Origin: Chara braunii
Taxonomy: Eukaryota > Streptophyta > Charophyceae > Charales > Characeae
Length of the DNA stretch: 32,962 nt
Assembly: GCA_003427395.1 (NCBI GenBank)
Contig: BFEA01000537.1
Coordinates: 136,091 to 169,052, forward strand
Reading direction: 5' to 3'
Shown: positions 18,546-28,799 of the stretch, piece after piece
Position numbering within the stretch: the first letter of the stretch is position 1
How the letters are laid out: each line of letters begins with the position of its first letter
Translations under genes and position numbers: made by a program
Notes under the pieces: model-generated
Seen by the model: only the letters and a program-made list of their open reading frames with translations
The model's database searches: none
What the model was told of the DNA's origin: nothing

Positions 18546-19140
18546 CAAGAGGCAGCGCCCAGCCATTCATTCATTCCTGCGTGAGCGATGCGGAAGCGCT
18601 GCCACAGCGACTTGTGCAAGGAGGTCTGCAGATGAGCCCGGAGGTCGCAGTGGGCAAGAGAGGAGGAGTTAGCATAGCGATAGGTTAGAGGCAGCCATAG
18701 CTGCCATAGCTGTAGTTAGTAGTGAGTGTGTGTGTGTGCTCGTGTGTTAGAGTGATGCGTGTGGGATATCCAGGGTGATCCAGTGTATGTGAACAGTGAG
18801 ATGTTTGGGCGCTGAGGTCCCCATAGCCAATTGGGAGTGAACTCGTATCTGAAAACCATATCTCTGAGTTTTGAGTGGGCGCATGTCACCAGTATGCTGC
18901 ATTACTGTTTACATGTGTGAAAAGTGTGTTTGAAAACAAGTCTGATTGCACAAGGGCAATTCTGAAAGATGCAGGCTTTTAGTCCCTCACAATTGAAAAA
19001 ATGGACCCTGCTTTCTTGATCAACTAAAATCCGGGCTTTGGGACTTACTCCGGATTTTACTCCAAAGGGTACGTGAAGCCGCTAGGTACAGATCCTAGCT
19101 TATCACACCTGTGATGCGCAAGGGGTTCCGAAAAATTGGC
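18546..19140. other. Unassigned sequence with small hairpin
   Basis: No gene recognised. GTGTGTGT run near 18726. AAAATCCGG (19026-19034) pairs exactly with CCGGATTTT (19050-19058). Confidence 0.5.
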
Positions 19141-19158
19141 AGTCTCCCGACTGCCACC

Positions 19159-19276
19159 CACGTGTCTCCGTTTCCTTGATGAACAAGGCGGCCTCTTCAT
19201 CGTCAGCTCGTCCTGATCACCGACTAACCTGCTCAAGGTGCATCCTGCACCCTTTTACGCCTCCATCGTATAAATA
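19159..19276 (+). promoter_or_regulatory. Candidate plus-strand promoter (G-box and TATA)
   Basis: A CACGTG G-box core lies at 19159-19164 and TATAAATA at 19269-19276, a plant-like arrangement. Transcription starting near 19300 would run rightward through CTTTTTCTCTTTACAG, which resembles a splice acceptor. The only long frames to the right are on the opposite strand, so the target transcript is unknown. Confidence 0.35.
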
Positions 19277-19425
19277 CAACCGATCGGCGCGGCCAATTCA
19301 TCTTCAGCCGCCCCGATCGTTAACCTTTTTCTCTTTACAGAGTGAGTCTTCGTGCACTTTTTTATAGTTACCTTGACATGAGAAGAGTAATCAAGAAGAA
19401 GGAGAAGAGAGAGGAAAAGGAGGGG

Positions 19426-21418
19426 TTAGACGAAATGATCAAGTTCATGATTAAGAGGCGGAGGGAGAGGGGGGAGAAAGGCTGCTAAAGCGGGCGGTGT
19501 GGTCGGTGCATCCACTTCATTGAAGTGATGTTGGACAAAGGAGGGGTACAGGAAAGTCCCAGGCACGTGTGACAACACATGTGGCACCAGATCCGCTATC
19601 GCTCGAACGATCCATCGTCGCACACTGCGGTTTTTGGAACCCGTCATCACTAGGTGGGTCTCAGTATGCATTCGTCTCTCCCGCCTGAGCACAGCAAAAA
19701 CCAAGAGGTGATGCATGATGTTTGGCCGCCTCCTGGCCTCGTAGATCGCTGTTCCCGCCAGTCTGGTTGCCACGCACCCCTCATACAACGGTTGTAGAAA
19801 TGCCATCCAGCAAGATCAGGGTGCGGGGCACCGCCGATTGCCTCGAGCCGGATGGTCATTGGCTCCACCATGTAATCGATGTCGGTCAGGTGGATGCTCC
19901 TGCTCGGAGGAACTACTAATCTCAAAATGACCGCAGCACTCTTGGGTGGCACGCGGAAGCAGAAAGGTCCTGCAAGGATGGGGGGTTGGAGGTTGAATGC
20001 GGGATGTGGTACTCCCTCCATTCTTCCTCCCCCGGTGGGTGCTGAGGGGCCGGCTCCATTGAGATTGATGTCTGGCAGGATCGGCAACGACAATGTCCTC
20101 TCCGGGTTGCTGACACTCGGACGCTGCTCAAGATACAACAGCGGCTCGTTTGCAAAGAGTTCCTCCCCTAGCGGAGGCCCGAAGATGGGCGTGATTTGCT
20201 CTTCTAGCGCGACATCTAACTTCCGCGTTGGAGACAGCCGGACTGCCTTTTGCCTCCGGACCCACCCGATTGCCTTTTGCCTAGGGCGATGGCCGTTGGC
20301 GTCACTTCTTAACGACCTTCTTTTGTCCCCTTGGGGGCGCTTGACGTGGGTAAGAGGAGGGCAGCCGCAACTGTTTCTTGAAGTTGAGAGGTCTATCACT
20401 CGCTCCCCCGCCCCAGCAATATAATATGGAACGACAACTGCGTGGTATGGTCACCTCGGAGCCGCCACTACTCGCAATCAGACTTGGAGATCACCTTCTT
20501 GGATGGCGATCACTTGCACGATAGACAATAGCTCAACGTGGATGTGCTCCAAGAGAACCGCCTTGTCTGATCGGATCTTCGCGAACGGGTAAAGCGCCAC
20601 CTTTCCTTGCTTCTGCTCTGGCTTGAGTTTCACGATCACATAGTAGACCAATAGTTGTTTGATGACATCATGTTCCTCGTGCTCCACGTAAAACAGGAAC
20701 ATTCCCAGCACCACCGATCGGTATAGCGCTCGATGCAGTTCCCACGCGGCTTCATCTGCGAATGGTAGTGGCTCCACGTCAAACAGATCCACCAAGTACT
20801 CCGAGAAATCATGCATACGATAGGGGCTCGCTATCGGCTGATGGGAAAGAGTGGTATAGGAGAAGAAGGGAGGCATTTAGATAGGAGGCGGGATACCTTG
20901 GGCGTTAAGAGGAGGGGAAGGAGGAAGAAGTGCAGGCACTTGAGGAACAAGAGTCGGCTAACCACCTTGCACCCGACGAAGCAAAGACTCGCAAGTCGAG
21001 AAGTGATGGCATGCACGCCCTTGCACCCAAGCTACCGATCTGGCCGCCTGAATGGCGTACTCCCGCAGGAACTTCCTCACTGGCTCCCTTACGCTTGATA
21101 AGGGCATCAAGTCACCGATAAGCGTGGTGACAATATGCGCGAATGTCACGGCCACTCGCAGCGTGCGGAACTCGATGAACACCCGCGTCGATTCCCCCGT
21201 GGGCATGCATGTCACGTCGAAGTATACCCCCGCATAAGTCAGCCGATCACATAGGAGTGAGTATGCAGCGAGATCCACAATGGCCGGCGATGGTGCCTTA
21301 CTTGTTGAATGTCATAACGCAGCTGCTGATCGTTAGTGTATCAGTGGCGCAATAGATGCTCCGCAATTGGCGCCTGGAATTGTTCAACCAGCTCATGCTC
21401 ATGCTCACGATTGCTCAT
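19426..21418 (-). pseudogene. Decayed unknown ORF downstream of integrase
   Basis: I do not recognise this protein. Reading leftward, an ATG at 21418 opens a short frame starting MSNREHEHELVEQF. A frame change near 21310 leads into one register that stays protein-like to about 19800. That register is interrupted by about four stops (near 20955, 20877, 20476 and 20443). The open pieces are 21278-20958, 20876-20478 and 20399-19650, all in the same frame. A further frame change near 19800 gives a piece ending at 19426. The whole would be roughly 650 codons. The middle is well composed, with acidic and hydrophobic stretches (for example HDFSEYLVDLFDVEPLPF) after a proline-rich linker. No transmembrane segment, zinc site or enzyme motif stands out. 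It follows integrase in the same orientation, the place where some Ty3/gypsy elements carry an extra or env-like ORF. It could also be a captured or neighbouring host gene. Confidence 0.55.
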
Positions 21419-21699
21419 TATGCACGATCAGGTGGGGGGGTTTAGGACTTCGAGGGGGACGTGGGAGCGTGCAAGGTCTCAAAAGCAGAACGAGGAGAAG
21501 AAGAAGAAGAAGAGGGAGATGGCGTAGATAGGGTAGGGGTCTGATCATGGTCCAGCGATGGCCGAAATGGGCGAAGGGCAGCGACGTGCCGAGTCAGAAG
21601 CCTGCCCTGAGCGTTGTGCCTAGGAGCGAGCTTTACGGAGTGTTGGCCTTGTGCACCAACTTCCGTCACCTCATAAATGCCAGTATAGCGATGATGGAT

Positions 21700-22640
21700 T
21701 TAGAGGAGCACGCAGATTTCCGTACCGGCATGAGATCCCCGATTTGATAGTCGGGCAGTGAGCCCGCCGATGCATGTCGATTTTCGTAATCTCGGAATCT
21801 GCCGCTGATGCGTCAAATCGACAACCCTCTGTCGCCTTCGGGCCAACGCCGGGTAGGTCGTAGTCATAAGATCCATGTAGTGTTGAGCCTTGTCTCGATG
21901 TTCCATCCTAGTCGACCTAACTTCCGTACCCAAGAGAGGTGACCACTGGACCGGTGGGACACTTTCTCCTTAGCTGGAATGGGGACACCCCGGTACTACT
22001 GTGTGGGGTAACCCGATAGACGGCCATGATATGATGGACTATGACCGGTCAAGGCCTGGTATCTTCTACGGTAATGTTTCTTCTAAGGGCGGTTTTAATC
22101 ATGCGGTTGGCATTTTCTTCCAGCCCATTGGCCTACAGCCAATGTCCAGGTGAGTAAGAAATTCTTACGTCGGCCCGTATGAGATGTCATTCCGCTTCCC
22201 CGTGGAATTCAAATCCATTATCCATATGGATCTCCTCTACGTCTACATGCATACACAAGAAGCGATTAATATACCAGGCTACCTCTAGTGAGTTCCGGCT
22301 AGTCATTGGATAGGCCTCGATCCACTTCGAAAAATGATCGACGGCCACTAGGAGGACATTTTGCTCGCCTTGGTCGACGGGACCCTTTGGTACTTTAATA
22401 TCCGTCACATTGATGCCAACTCTATGGAAGGGACATTCCACTCTAGTCGGCACCATTGTCCGGGGCATTTGAACGGGCGCTTTATCCGCCGCACAGGCCA
22501 GGCAATCATGGACGGAATTTGACATCGTCCCGACTTCCCGACCAGTACCATCCCTTTTTCTCAATGGCTTTCTCATTGTATTTTAACGGCGAAGTGGACC
22601 GCATCCTCTTCGTGTGCTGCTCGTGTCCCATCGAACCTAG
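21700..22640 (-). pseudogene. Ty3/gypsy integrase, broken
   Basis: The minus-strand frame at 22576-22187 contains a C-x2-C zinc pair (CLACAADKAP). It continues with a first catalytic-Asp region (INVTDIKVP), the LVAVDHFSKWIEAYPM signature and the second Asp (IHMDNGFEFHG). After a stop and frame changes the sequence reads ENANRMIKTALRRN, the usual region of the catalytic Glu, then a STGVSPFQL word near 21975. A GDLMPVR word near 21740 fits the C-terminal domain. Upstream, a GWYWSG word near 22555 fits the N-terminal HHCC zinc domain, partly degenerate. The enzyme would insert element DNA into the host genome. Several stops and shifts make it inactive. It lies only about 350 bases after the protease-like segment, so reverse transcriptase and RNase H seem to be missing. 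Confidence 0.85.
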
Positions 22641-22829
22641 ATAAAGGGTGTGGAACCGTCAAGTTGCGTCAACCAGCTATACCCTATGTCGTCATTGTTC
22701 TTTCGTTTTTGTAATGATGATTCCTGCCAGCGATAGTCAGTAGCCCGCTCTGTTACTCTCTGCTGTTTGACTTGGTGAGTTCCATTAACGGATCACCCTT
22801 CAATCACCGTAGCAGCAAGAGGCCTATCT

Positions 22830-23236
22830 AGACCTCTGCTTTGCGGACACTTCGTGAAAATCCGTCGTCCGTCCTAGCCTCTAGATATCGTTTCTCTGTG
22901 GGTACCCGGTTCGTTCGAGAGTCGGGACATACCCAATCGTACGGGCAGCACCACTTTCGAGCTGTCAAAGTGCATTCACACTCCAACCATTGCCTGCCAC
23001 CGGATTCCAAACAGCACATCATATGCCTGTACATCTAGAACGATCGTGTCACACTGACAATGAATCCGACCAACCCGTATAGGTACATTCGTGATTCGTC
23101 CCTTATAGTTGGTACTGTCTTCCGTAGCGGACACATACATCTCATCCGATCGGAGGGGCTGAATTTGTCCCTCTCGTCCCAAGCGCTTCGTTAACCCCCA
23201 AGAAAAAGCTACCGTCGACGATCCGTAATCAAGCAT
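22830..23236 (-). pseudogene. Ty3/gypsy retropepsin-like segment
   Basis: The minus frame begins with MLDYGSSTVAFSWGLTKRLG, continues with KGRITNVPIRVG and CQCDTIVLDVQAYDVLFGIRW, and ends in a changed frame. This is the aspartic-protease layout of Ty3/gypsy Pol: D-[ST]-G active site, flap region, then a hydrophobic ...YD-(V/I)-L(L/F)G motif. Here the residue after the catalytic Asp is Tyr instead of Ser or Thr, an unusual substitution that would probably disable cleavage. It would process Gag-Pol. It sits between the CCHC knuckle and integrase, in the expected order. Confidence 0.7.
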
Positions 23237-23517
23237 GGCTGACGAGGGGCTTCCCTAGACTTTGCAGTCACACTCAAGACTTCTCCAAGTAATCGGGTAG
23301 GCCCGAAGGAATACCTCGGGCTTCTCCGTCGGTTGATCTGCAGTCTGGATCATTCCAATTCGCGCTGCTTCTGGAGGTCACAGGGTTGAAGGTTGCGCCT
23401 CGGTGGCAGCCAGTCGGCTTTCTATGGCTAACTTCTTGCCTTTCAGGCCTTCTTTGAATCGTCATCAATTCTTTAGGCATCACTCGATCAGTTTTTTATT
23501 AGCCGCCTCCGAAATTG

Positions 23518-23877
23518 TCAGTAAATAGTGGATAGGTACGGGATCCGTAGGTCCAGAGCCTTCATGGCGTCCAAGACGTCAATCTGACCGTCCTTATACA
23601 CGAGCCTTGACGCCTTGTGGTCCTCGAACCCTGGTCTCCAAGGTGCAAGGTCACTTTCTTCGATGATCCGTTGGATATGGCGTATCACTCCAATGGTCCC
23701 GGGTTCAATCATGGTCGTCGCCATATACTCACCGGACCCAATTTCGGCAGCCGCAGGAGCCACAACTTCGGACGTCCCGGTATCAATGACAGCCACCACC
23801 CTTCCTTGGCCTGCGGTGGTGGGTGCCTCCAATGGGATCTGGGAGGGCCCACCTTGGTTTTGGACAATCCTTAACAA
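23518..23877 (-). pseudogene. Gag-Pol linker segment, unassigned frame
   Basis: This 119-codon minus frame lies between the zinc knuckle and the protease-like segment and overlaps the end of the former. It contains VVAVIDTGTSEVVAPA and a charged stretch, RHIQRIIEESDLAPWRPG. The IDTG word superficially recalls a protease active site, but the surroundings do not. It is most likely part of the spacer between Gag and protease in the same dead element. Confidence 0.35.
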
Positions 23878-23965
23878 GGTGGCCCGACTGATTACAGTTA
23901 TTGCACCGCATGGGCTGAGCGGCCCTAGCTAAGGCCATCCTGGTCACGACTGCCCTAACCGCCAT
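23783..23965 (-). pseudogene. Gag CCHC zinc knuckle
   Basis: At 23905-23864 on the minus strand the residues CNNCNQSGHLVKDC give a perfect C-x2-C-x4-H-x4-C knuckle, followed by PKPRW. Such knuckles bind element RNA during packaging. The Arg-rich sequence around it is typical of nucleocapsid. It is out of register with the upstream gag core, so the reading frame has been broken between 24290 and 23965. Confidence 0.85.
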
Positions 23966-24290
23966 AGTTGCTTATTGTCTTTGGGCCCAAATAGCTCTCT
24001 GCCTCTGCAGTCCCTAGACAAACTAAGCTAGGGGCGCAACAACCGTTGCGAGCTGGGCGGCTACCTCCTTCACCATGATTTCCTCTACTTCCAGTTTTTC
24101 ATTTCCCTGGGGACGGCATCTGGAAGCCTACGAAGAAGAAGGTGGCCTTCAATCCTTTCTTGGTCGGTCCTAATCTGAAACGGTCTTCGAACATTCGGGC
24201 TGTAGCGGCGTAGCTATGGCGTCAGACGCCAGAGGGGTCATCGTCGTCCAATTCGGAATCTAGCCCTACATCATAATTTTCCTTGTCATA

Positions 24291-24804
24291 TTAAATAACA
24301 TATTGGATCAATTCCAACAAGGTGTGTTCAATCGGATTGCACTTCTTACGGATCTTCTTCCTTAGCTGAGAGTCAACCAACCCTTGGACAAAGTCCATCC
24401 ACACCATCTTTTCTTCGACCCCGAAACGTTCAGCCAGGTAGGTAAACCGCTTTGCGTATCTGGCGAGGGTCTCGCGGGGCTGCTGTGTGTATTTTCTGAT
24501 CAAGCGCACGCATTGCCCGGGCGCAATGTGATCGAAGCGTTCAAGAAAATTTGTTTGGAAGCTCCACCAGTTAGTATAAGGATTTTGCCCGTACCATTCA
24601 AACGCAGTTCCCGCCAATCGCCCGGGAATGCGCTCTTTAAGCAGCTGGTATGACCATCCCTGAGCTTTCAAGGCGGCCAGCCAAGTGCGTGGATCAGTTT
24701 CGTCCTTCAGAGAAGATGGGGACCTCTAAAGGTGGAGCGACAAAGTGCAGGGGATTATTAGCCGGATTTGCATGATTGTCCGCTCCCAGGTCTGGTTCCG
24801 CCAT
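24291..24804 (-). pseudogene. Ty3/gypsy Gag core, frameshifted
   Basis: An ATG at 24804 starts about 36 codons (MAEPDLGADNHANPANNPLH onward) ending in a TGA near 24694. A one-base shift leads into DPRTWLAALKAQGW and the frame 24671-24291. This holds the retrotransposon gag core: GRLAGTAFEWYGQNP, WWSFQTNFLERF, PRETLARYAKRFTYLAERFG and FVQGLVDSQLRKKI, in family order. Gag forms the particle shell. The first frame is chosen because its N-terminal composition matches plant Gag and it runs into the DPR..W motif. It is divergently placed against the plus-strand element beginning at about 24830, with only about 70 bases between the two ORFs. Confidence 0.85.
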
Positions 24805-24873
24805 AACTTGAGATCGCTTGGTTTTGATTAGCGTCAAGAACGTCTTCGCCTTAAAGAGCGCACCCTGTCCACG

Positions 24874-26511
24874 ATGTCTCAGTGCCTACACAATCCAGAT
24901 CGCACCTCACCGATTATTCCAGTGCGCCTTGGGACCTCTACCAGAGTGCATCACGCACTATGGGACTTCGACTCTACCCGGGACTTCATCCATCCTCGTG
25001 TAGTTAAGGAGGCATCCCTTTATACATCCCCATACCCTTCCACTATCATTGTCACGCTTGGTCACAATCAGGCCAAGTCCTTTGTCGACTGCATGGTGCC
25101 TGATTTTTCGTTCTCCTTCCCTTTGTGGATGCCCTACAGTCTTCGCAAGGCTCCTCGGTTCCATAACCAGTGGACCTTCGACATCAATGAAACCTTATAC
25201 GATCTTGTTCTCGGCACTGCATACTCCCACCAGTTCGCCCACTCCGGTCCCGATTGGGCCCACAACGATCTCATCCTTGACTCCAAGGATAGGAAGTGTT
25301 ACCACGTTCCATTGTTGGGCAAATCAGACTCTACTCATCCACCCCCTGTTAGTGTTACCATATGTACACGTACCCAGTTTCACTACTTCCTTTGTCAGCC
25401 GGATGTCGAACACTGTGTTGTTGACATCACGGATTTTCTCATTTGTAACTCCATGCATAAGAATGTTGAGTTTGTCGAGCTCGATCCACCACCTGTTGAG
25501 CCCCCCAACCCTCATAATTCCTTAGCTTCCTTACCCTCCTCTTACCCTGCTAGCCCATCTCACTGTGTCGCTTCCCTTACCACTGATACACCCTCAGTCC
25601 CTATCTCCACACATACTTTCTCTACCTCTGCTTCAGACGCACCGGTGAAGGAATTAGACACCCTTCTTTCTTCCTTGCAGCCTAGCGTTGGTGCCCTCCT
25701 TCATGGGTATCGCGATGTTTTCCTCTCATCCGTCTCCTACAACAGTATTCCTCTCATGCGCGATCTCGAGCACCACATGCAGCTCAAGCCCAACTATCGC
25801 ATTTAGAATCGCGTCCCATATCGCCTTTCGGTTCTCGAAGCCCAGGAACTCAAGCGGCAACTTAAGGAGTTGCTTCGTCAGGGCTTCATTAAACCGAGTA
25901 CCTCCCCATGGAGTGCCCCTATCCTCTTCAATCGCAAGAAGGGCGACACCCTTCATCTCTACATTGACTACCTCGGTCTCAACCACTACACGGTCAAAAA
26001 CAGTTATCCCATGCCCCGTGCTAACAATCTGTTTGACCGTCGCGCCGGCAATCACCTCTTTACGAAGATTGATCTTCGCCGCGGATATCACCAGATCCGC
26101 GTAGTCGAGGAGGACCAACCCAAGACCACTTTCCGATCTCGTTTTGGGCACTACGAGTTCAACGTCATGCCTTTCGGTCTCCGCAATGCCCCTTCCACCT
26201 TCCAGGTGGCTATAAACACAATATTCCAATACCTTCTTGAGGACTTTGTTCTAGTCTATATCGATGATATCTTAATCTACAGTCGTACCATAGAGGATTA
26301 CCTGACTCATCTTCGAACTGTGCTGCAGCGATTACGCGACCACAGGTTTTATGTGAAGCTCTCCAAATGTCGCTTCGCTCAACCCAAAGTCGAATTCCTC
26401 GGGCATCAGGTATCTGAGCGTGGACTCCATATGGACGACTCAAAGATCCACGCCATCGTTAATTGGCCTACTCGTACCTCTCTTTCTACGCTGCGTAGTT
26501 TTTTGGAATGA
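24874..26511 (+). pseudogene. Ty3/gypsy protease-reverse transcriptase with one internal TAG
   Basis: One frame stays open for about 545 codons except for a TAG at 25804-25806. The N-terminal part resembles retropepsin (LWDFDSTRDFIHPRVVKEAS), but the active-site D-[ST]-G is altered to D-F-D. A linker of about 230 residues, Pro/Ser-rich in its second half, follows. Reverse transcriptase begins after the TAG: FIKPSTSPWSAPILF, then FTKIDLRRGYHQIRV (catalytic Asp codon at 26071), FGHYEFNVMPFGLRNAPSTFQ, and VLVYIDDILIYS (YIDD at 26257-26268). It closes with KCRFAQPKVEFLGHQVS. All three catalytic Asp residues are present. The frame ends at 26509-26511 with a TGA inside the LRSFLG-like motif. The enzyme would copy element RNA into DNA. 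Confidence 0.9.
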
Positions 26512-27228
26512 CCAATTACTACGGCCCCTTCCCTAAAAACTACGTGCAGTATTCTTCCCAACTTACCCCTCTGACCCGCGGACGTCTACCCTTTCATTGG
26601 ACCCCAGCTCATGATGACGCCTTTCGCTCTCTCAAGCGACTTGTCACTTCGGCTCTTGTCTTACACTTACCTAAGTACTCGCATTCATTCATCATCACCA
26701 CGGACGCATCCGACATCGCTATTGGAATGTCCTCTCTCGGATCTACCCTACCCCATCTACTCCTCCTGACTCCACAGAGTCTCGTCCCCCTCACATTCCT
26801 CGCTTCCCTCCCCTACCTCCAACGGCCGCGGCTCATCTGGCACCCATCGAGCGCACGCCTTCAGGGGCCCCAGCCCCATATATCCTTGACGTTGTTGATG
26901 ACGGTACAGTCGAGTCTCGCGATGGACAATGTCCGGATGCCTATCTATCTCGATAGCTATTTCCCACTGAGCTTACTAGCATACTACCGAAAAGTGTGAG
27001 GTCCTTGAGTTGGTCTACGTTGTAAAGAAGTCGCGTCATCACTTGCATGGTCACACCTTCACCGTGTTGACGGACAAATCTGTTCTCGCCACCTTTCATA
27101 CGAAGCCTAAGCTCACAGTCCGCCAGACTCGTTGGTGGCGTGACCTCTCAGATTTCAACCTCAACATCAAAAAGATTTTCAGCAAGAGCAATCACGTCGA
27201 TGATGTCTTATCTTGTCATTGTCTTTAA
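26508..27228 (+). pseudogene. Ty3/gypsy RNase H with proline-rich insertion, frameshifted
   Basis: The first frame (from 26508) has the connection region TNYYGPFPKNY, LPFHWTPAHDDAF and ITTDASDIAIG, where the first RNase H Asp sits. Near 26727 the coherent reading moves to another frame that is open from 26729 to a TAG at 26954-26956. This carries a long Pro-rich stretch, then ILDVVDDGTVESRDGQCPDAY. The last part, VYVVKKSRHHLHGHTFTVLTD onward through FHTKPKLTVRQTRWW and KSNHVDDVLS, lies in a third frame (27010-27228). The order DASDIAIG ... VYVVKK..RHHL ... VLTD is the normal RNase H layout; the Pro-rich block between the first two is not usual. Confidence 0.8.
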
Positions 27229-27424
27229 TACGAGGATCGTCAACTCTGAGCCATCTATATTCGTAGCATCCACCCCGTCGTTATGGATGAGTATTGTCAC
27301 GCATACACTCGGTATTCTGAGTTTCAGTACAGTTACGCTAACTTACAATCTGGCAAGACCGTCCCTAATTTCCAGCTCGATCCCACTTCTATATTGGCTT
27401 GGTCGCCAAGGTACCCGTACTCCC

Positions 27425-28440
27425 CGCTTATGTGTGCCCTCTGTCGGCCACCTCCATGTTCGGGTCGTCGTTGAGTGTCATGATCAACATGCCGCCAGTC
27501 ATCTCGGTGTCTTCAAGACCCTCGACCTCCTCTACCGCCACTACTACTGGAAGCACTGTCATCCCTTCACAAAGGAGTATGTCCGCACCAGCAAGATCTG
27601 CCAGGAGGCCAACATTACCAACCCCCCCCCTTTACGGTCTTCTTCAGCCCTTACCCATTCCTACTCAGCGTTGGACTTTTGTCTCCATGGACTTCATGGT
27701 CCTCTTCGTCCCCCTACCCTACGAGATCACGATGCCATCTTCGTCGTTGTCTGTCGGTTGACTAAGCATGCTCACTTCCTCCCTTCCAAGTATACTAGAT
27801 CAGCCAAAGACATCGCCTCCCTATACTTCAATCGCATTATCATTCACCATAGTCTTCCCACTAGCATTGTCTCTGATCGCAATCCCCGCTTTACTTCTCA
27901 CGTTGGGCGTGGACTCATGAGATCTATGGCTCAGAGCTCCGCCTCTCCTCCTCCTATCATTCCCTGGCAGATGACCAGACTAAGGTCACCAACAAAACTC
28001 TTGGGAGTAACCTCAAAAAGCTTGTTGTGAATGACTTTGATTAAGACATTCACCTTACACACTCAGAGATCGCTTATAACCATGTTATTTCACTAGCCAT
28101 TGGCATGTCTCCCTACTACTGTGACTTGGGATATCACCCTCGTGTGCCCTCTGATCTTCTTCATCCATCTCAGATTCATCCCGACACCTAATGCCTTGCT
28201 TCTCGACAACTGGGTAAAGGAGATGGATGTGTTTCTTAGCAAGGCTCGCGAGAGCATTGCTAACTCCCAGGCTCATATGGCGACTCACGCCAACCGTTCT
28301 CGCATTGACCATCCTTCAAAGTTGTCGACGAGGTTGTTGTTGACGCACGTCACTTCCAACCCGAAGATGACACGCTTCAAAAATTGAGACGTCGATATAT
28401 CGGATCATGCACCATTCTTGCACCCGCCGAACCCGCTGAA
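27425..28440 (+). pseudogene. Ty3/gypsy integrase, frameshifted
   Basis: The N-terminal zinc domain reads RLCVPSVGHLHVRVVVECHD then AASHLGVFKTLDLLYRHYYW and KEYVRTSKICQ. The first Cys of the usual C-x2-C is Ser here. The first catalytic Asp lies in another frame (RWTFVSMDFMV, near 27675). The second frame resumes with DAIFVVVCRLTKHAHFLP and SIVSDRNPRFTSH, holding the second Asp; the usual Asp of VVVDRLTK is Cys. After 28030 short pieces in alternating frames read MSPYYCDLGYHPRVPSDLLH, AHMATHANRSRIDHP and VDEVVVDARHF, and end with RRRYIGSCTIL near 28410, the C-terminal domain. It would join element DNA to the host genome and is clearly inactive. Confidence 0.85.
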
Positions 28441-28799
28441 TGTTGACCTCCTGGAGACCAAGCCTTATGTAGTGTTTGACGAGGCAGTCTGGCCTCAAGT
28501 CTCCTTCCCACAGTCGTACAGATTGCCTCACAACCGAGGGTCTGGATTGTGTGCAATTGCAGACTTCCCCTTGGACCTAATGTTGTCTGGGTACATGCAT
28601 ACAAACAAGTGTGTGTGTATGACCAGCGGCCTGGGCTGGGTCCATTTTGACTTTGATTGTTGGACGTTGGGCAATTAACTTTGGTCAACTGTCACCCGCT
28701 CAGACCCTGATTCCACATAGGGGTCTTTTCTCCCCTTCAACTTGGGTCTGGATGTGGCCTGGCAAGGCCCTTAGACATCCCGCGGGGCTTACTGCATGG
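28441..28799. other. Unassigned sequence after pol
   Basis: An open frame (28418-28678) starts in the integrase tail and continues without motif. No polypurine tract adjoining a TG was recognised, so the 3' LTR cannot be placed. Confidence 0.45.

Larger units (their letters stand above)
19426..24804 (-). mobile_element. Degenerate Ty3/gypsy element, RT/RNase H missing
   Basis: Read on the minus strand the order is gag, CCHC knuckle, protease-like, integrase and then an unknown ORF. Integrase downstream of protease is the Ty3/gypsy (not Ty1/copia) arrangement when reverse transcriptase lies between them; here that middle part is not found. No LTRs, primer-binding site or polypurine tract could be identified at either side. 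The left limit is set only by the end of the last open piece. Stops and shifts in every domain mark it as old. Confidence 0.75.
24830..28440 (+). mobile_element. Degenerate Ty3/gypsy pol, gag missing
   Basis: Plus-strand pol in canonical order: protease-like, reverse transcriptase, RNase H, integrase with C-terminal domain. Gag and the 5' LTR are absent; the element begins abruptly near 24830-24874, against the start of the opposite element. Decay includes one internal TAG in protease/RT and at least five frame changes in RNase H and integrase. No 3' LTR was identified after 28440. Sequence style differs from the minus-strand element, so these are two families rather than one inverted copy. 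Confidence 0.85.
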
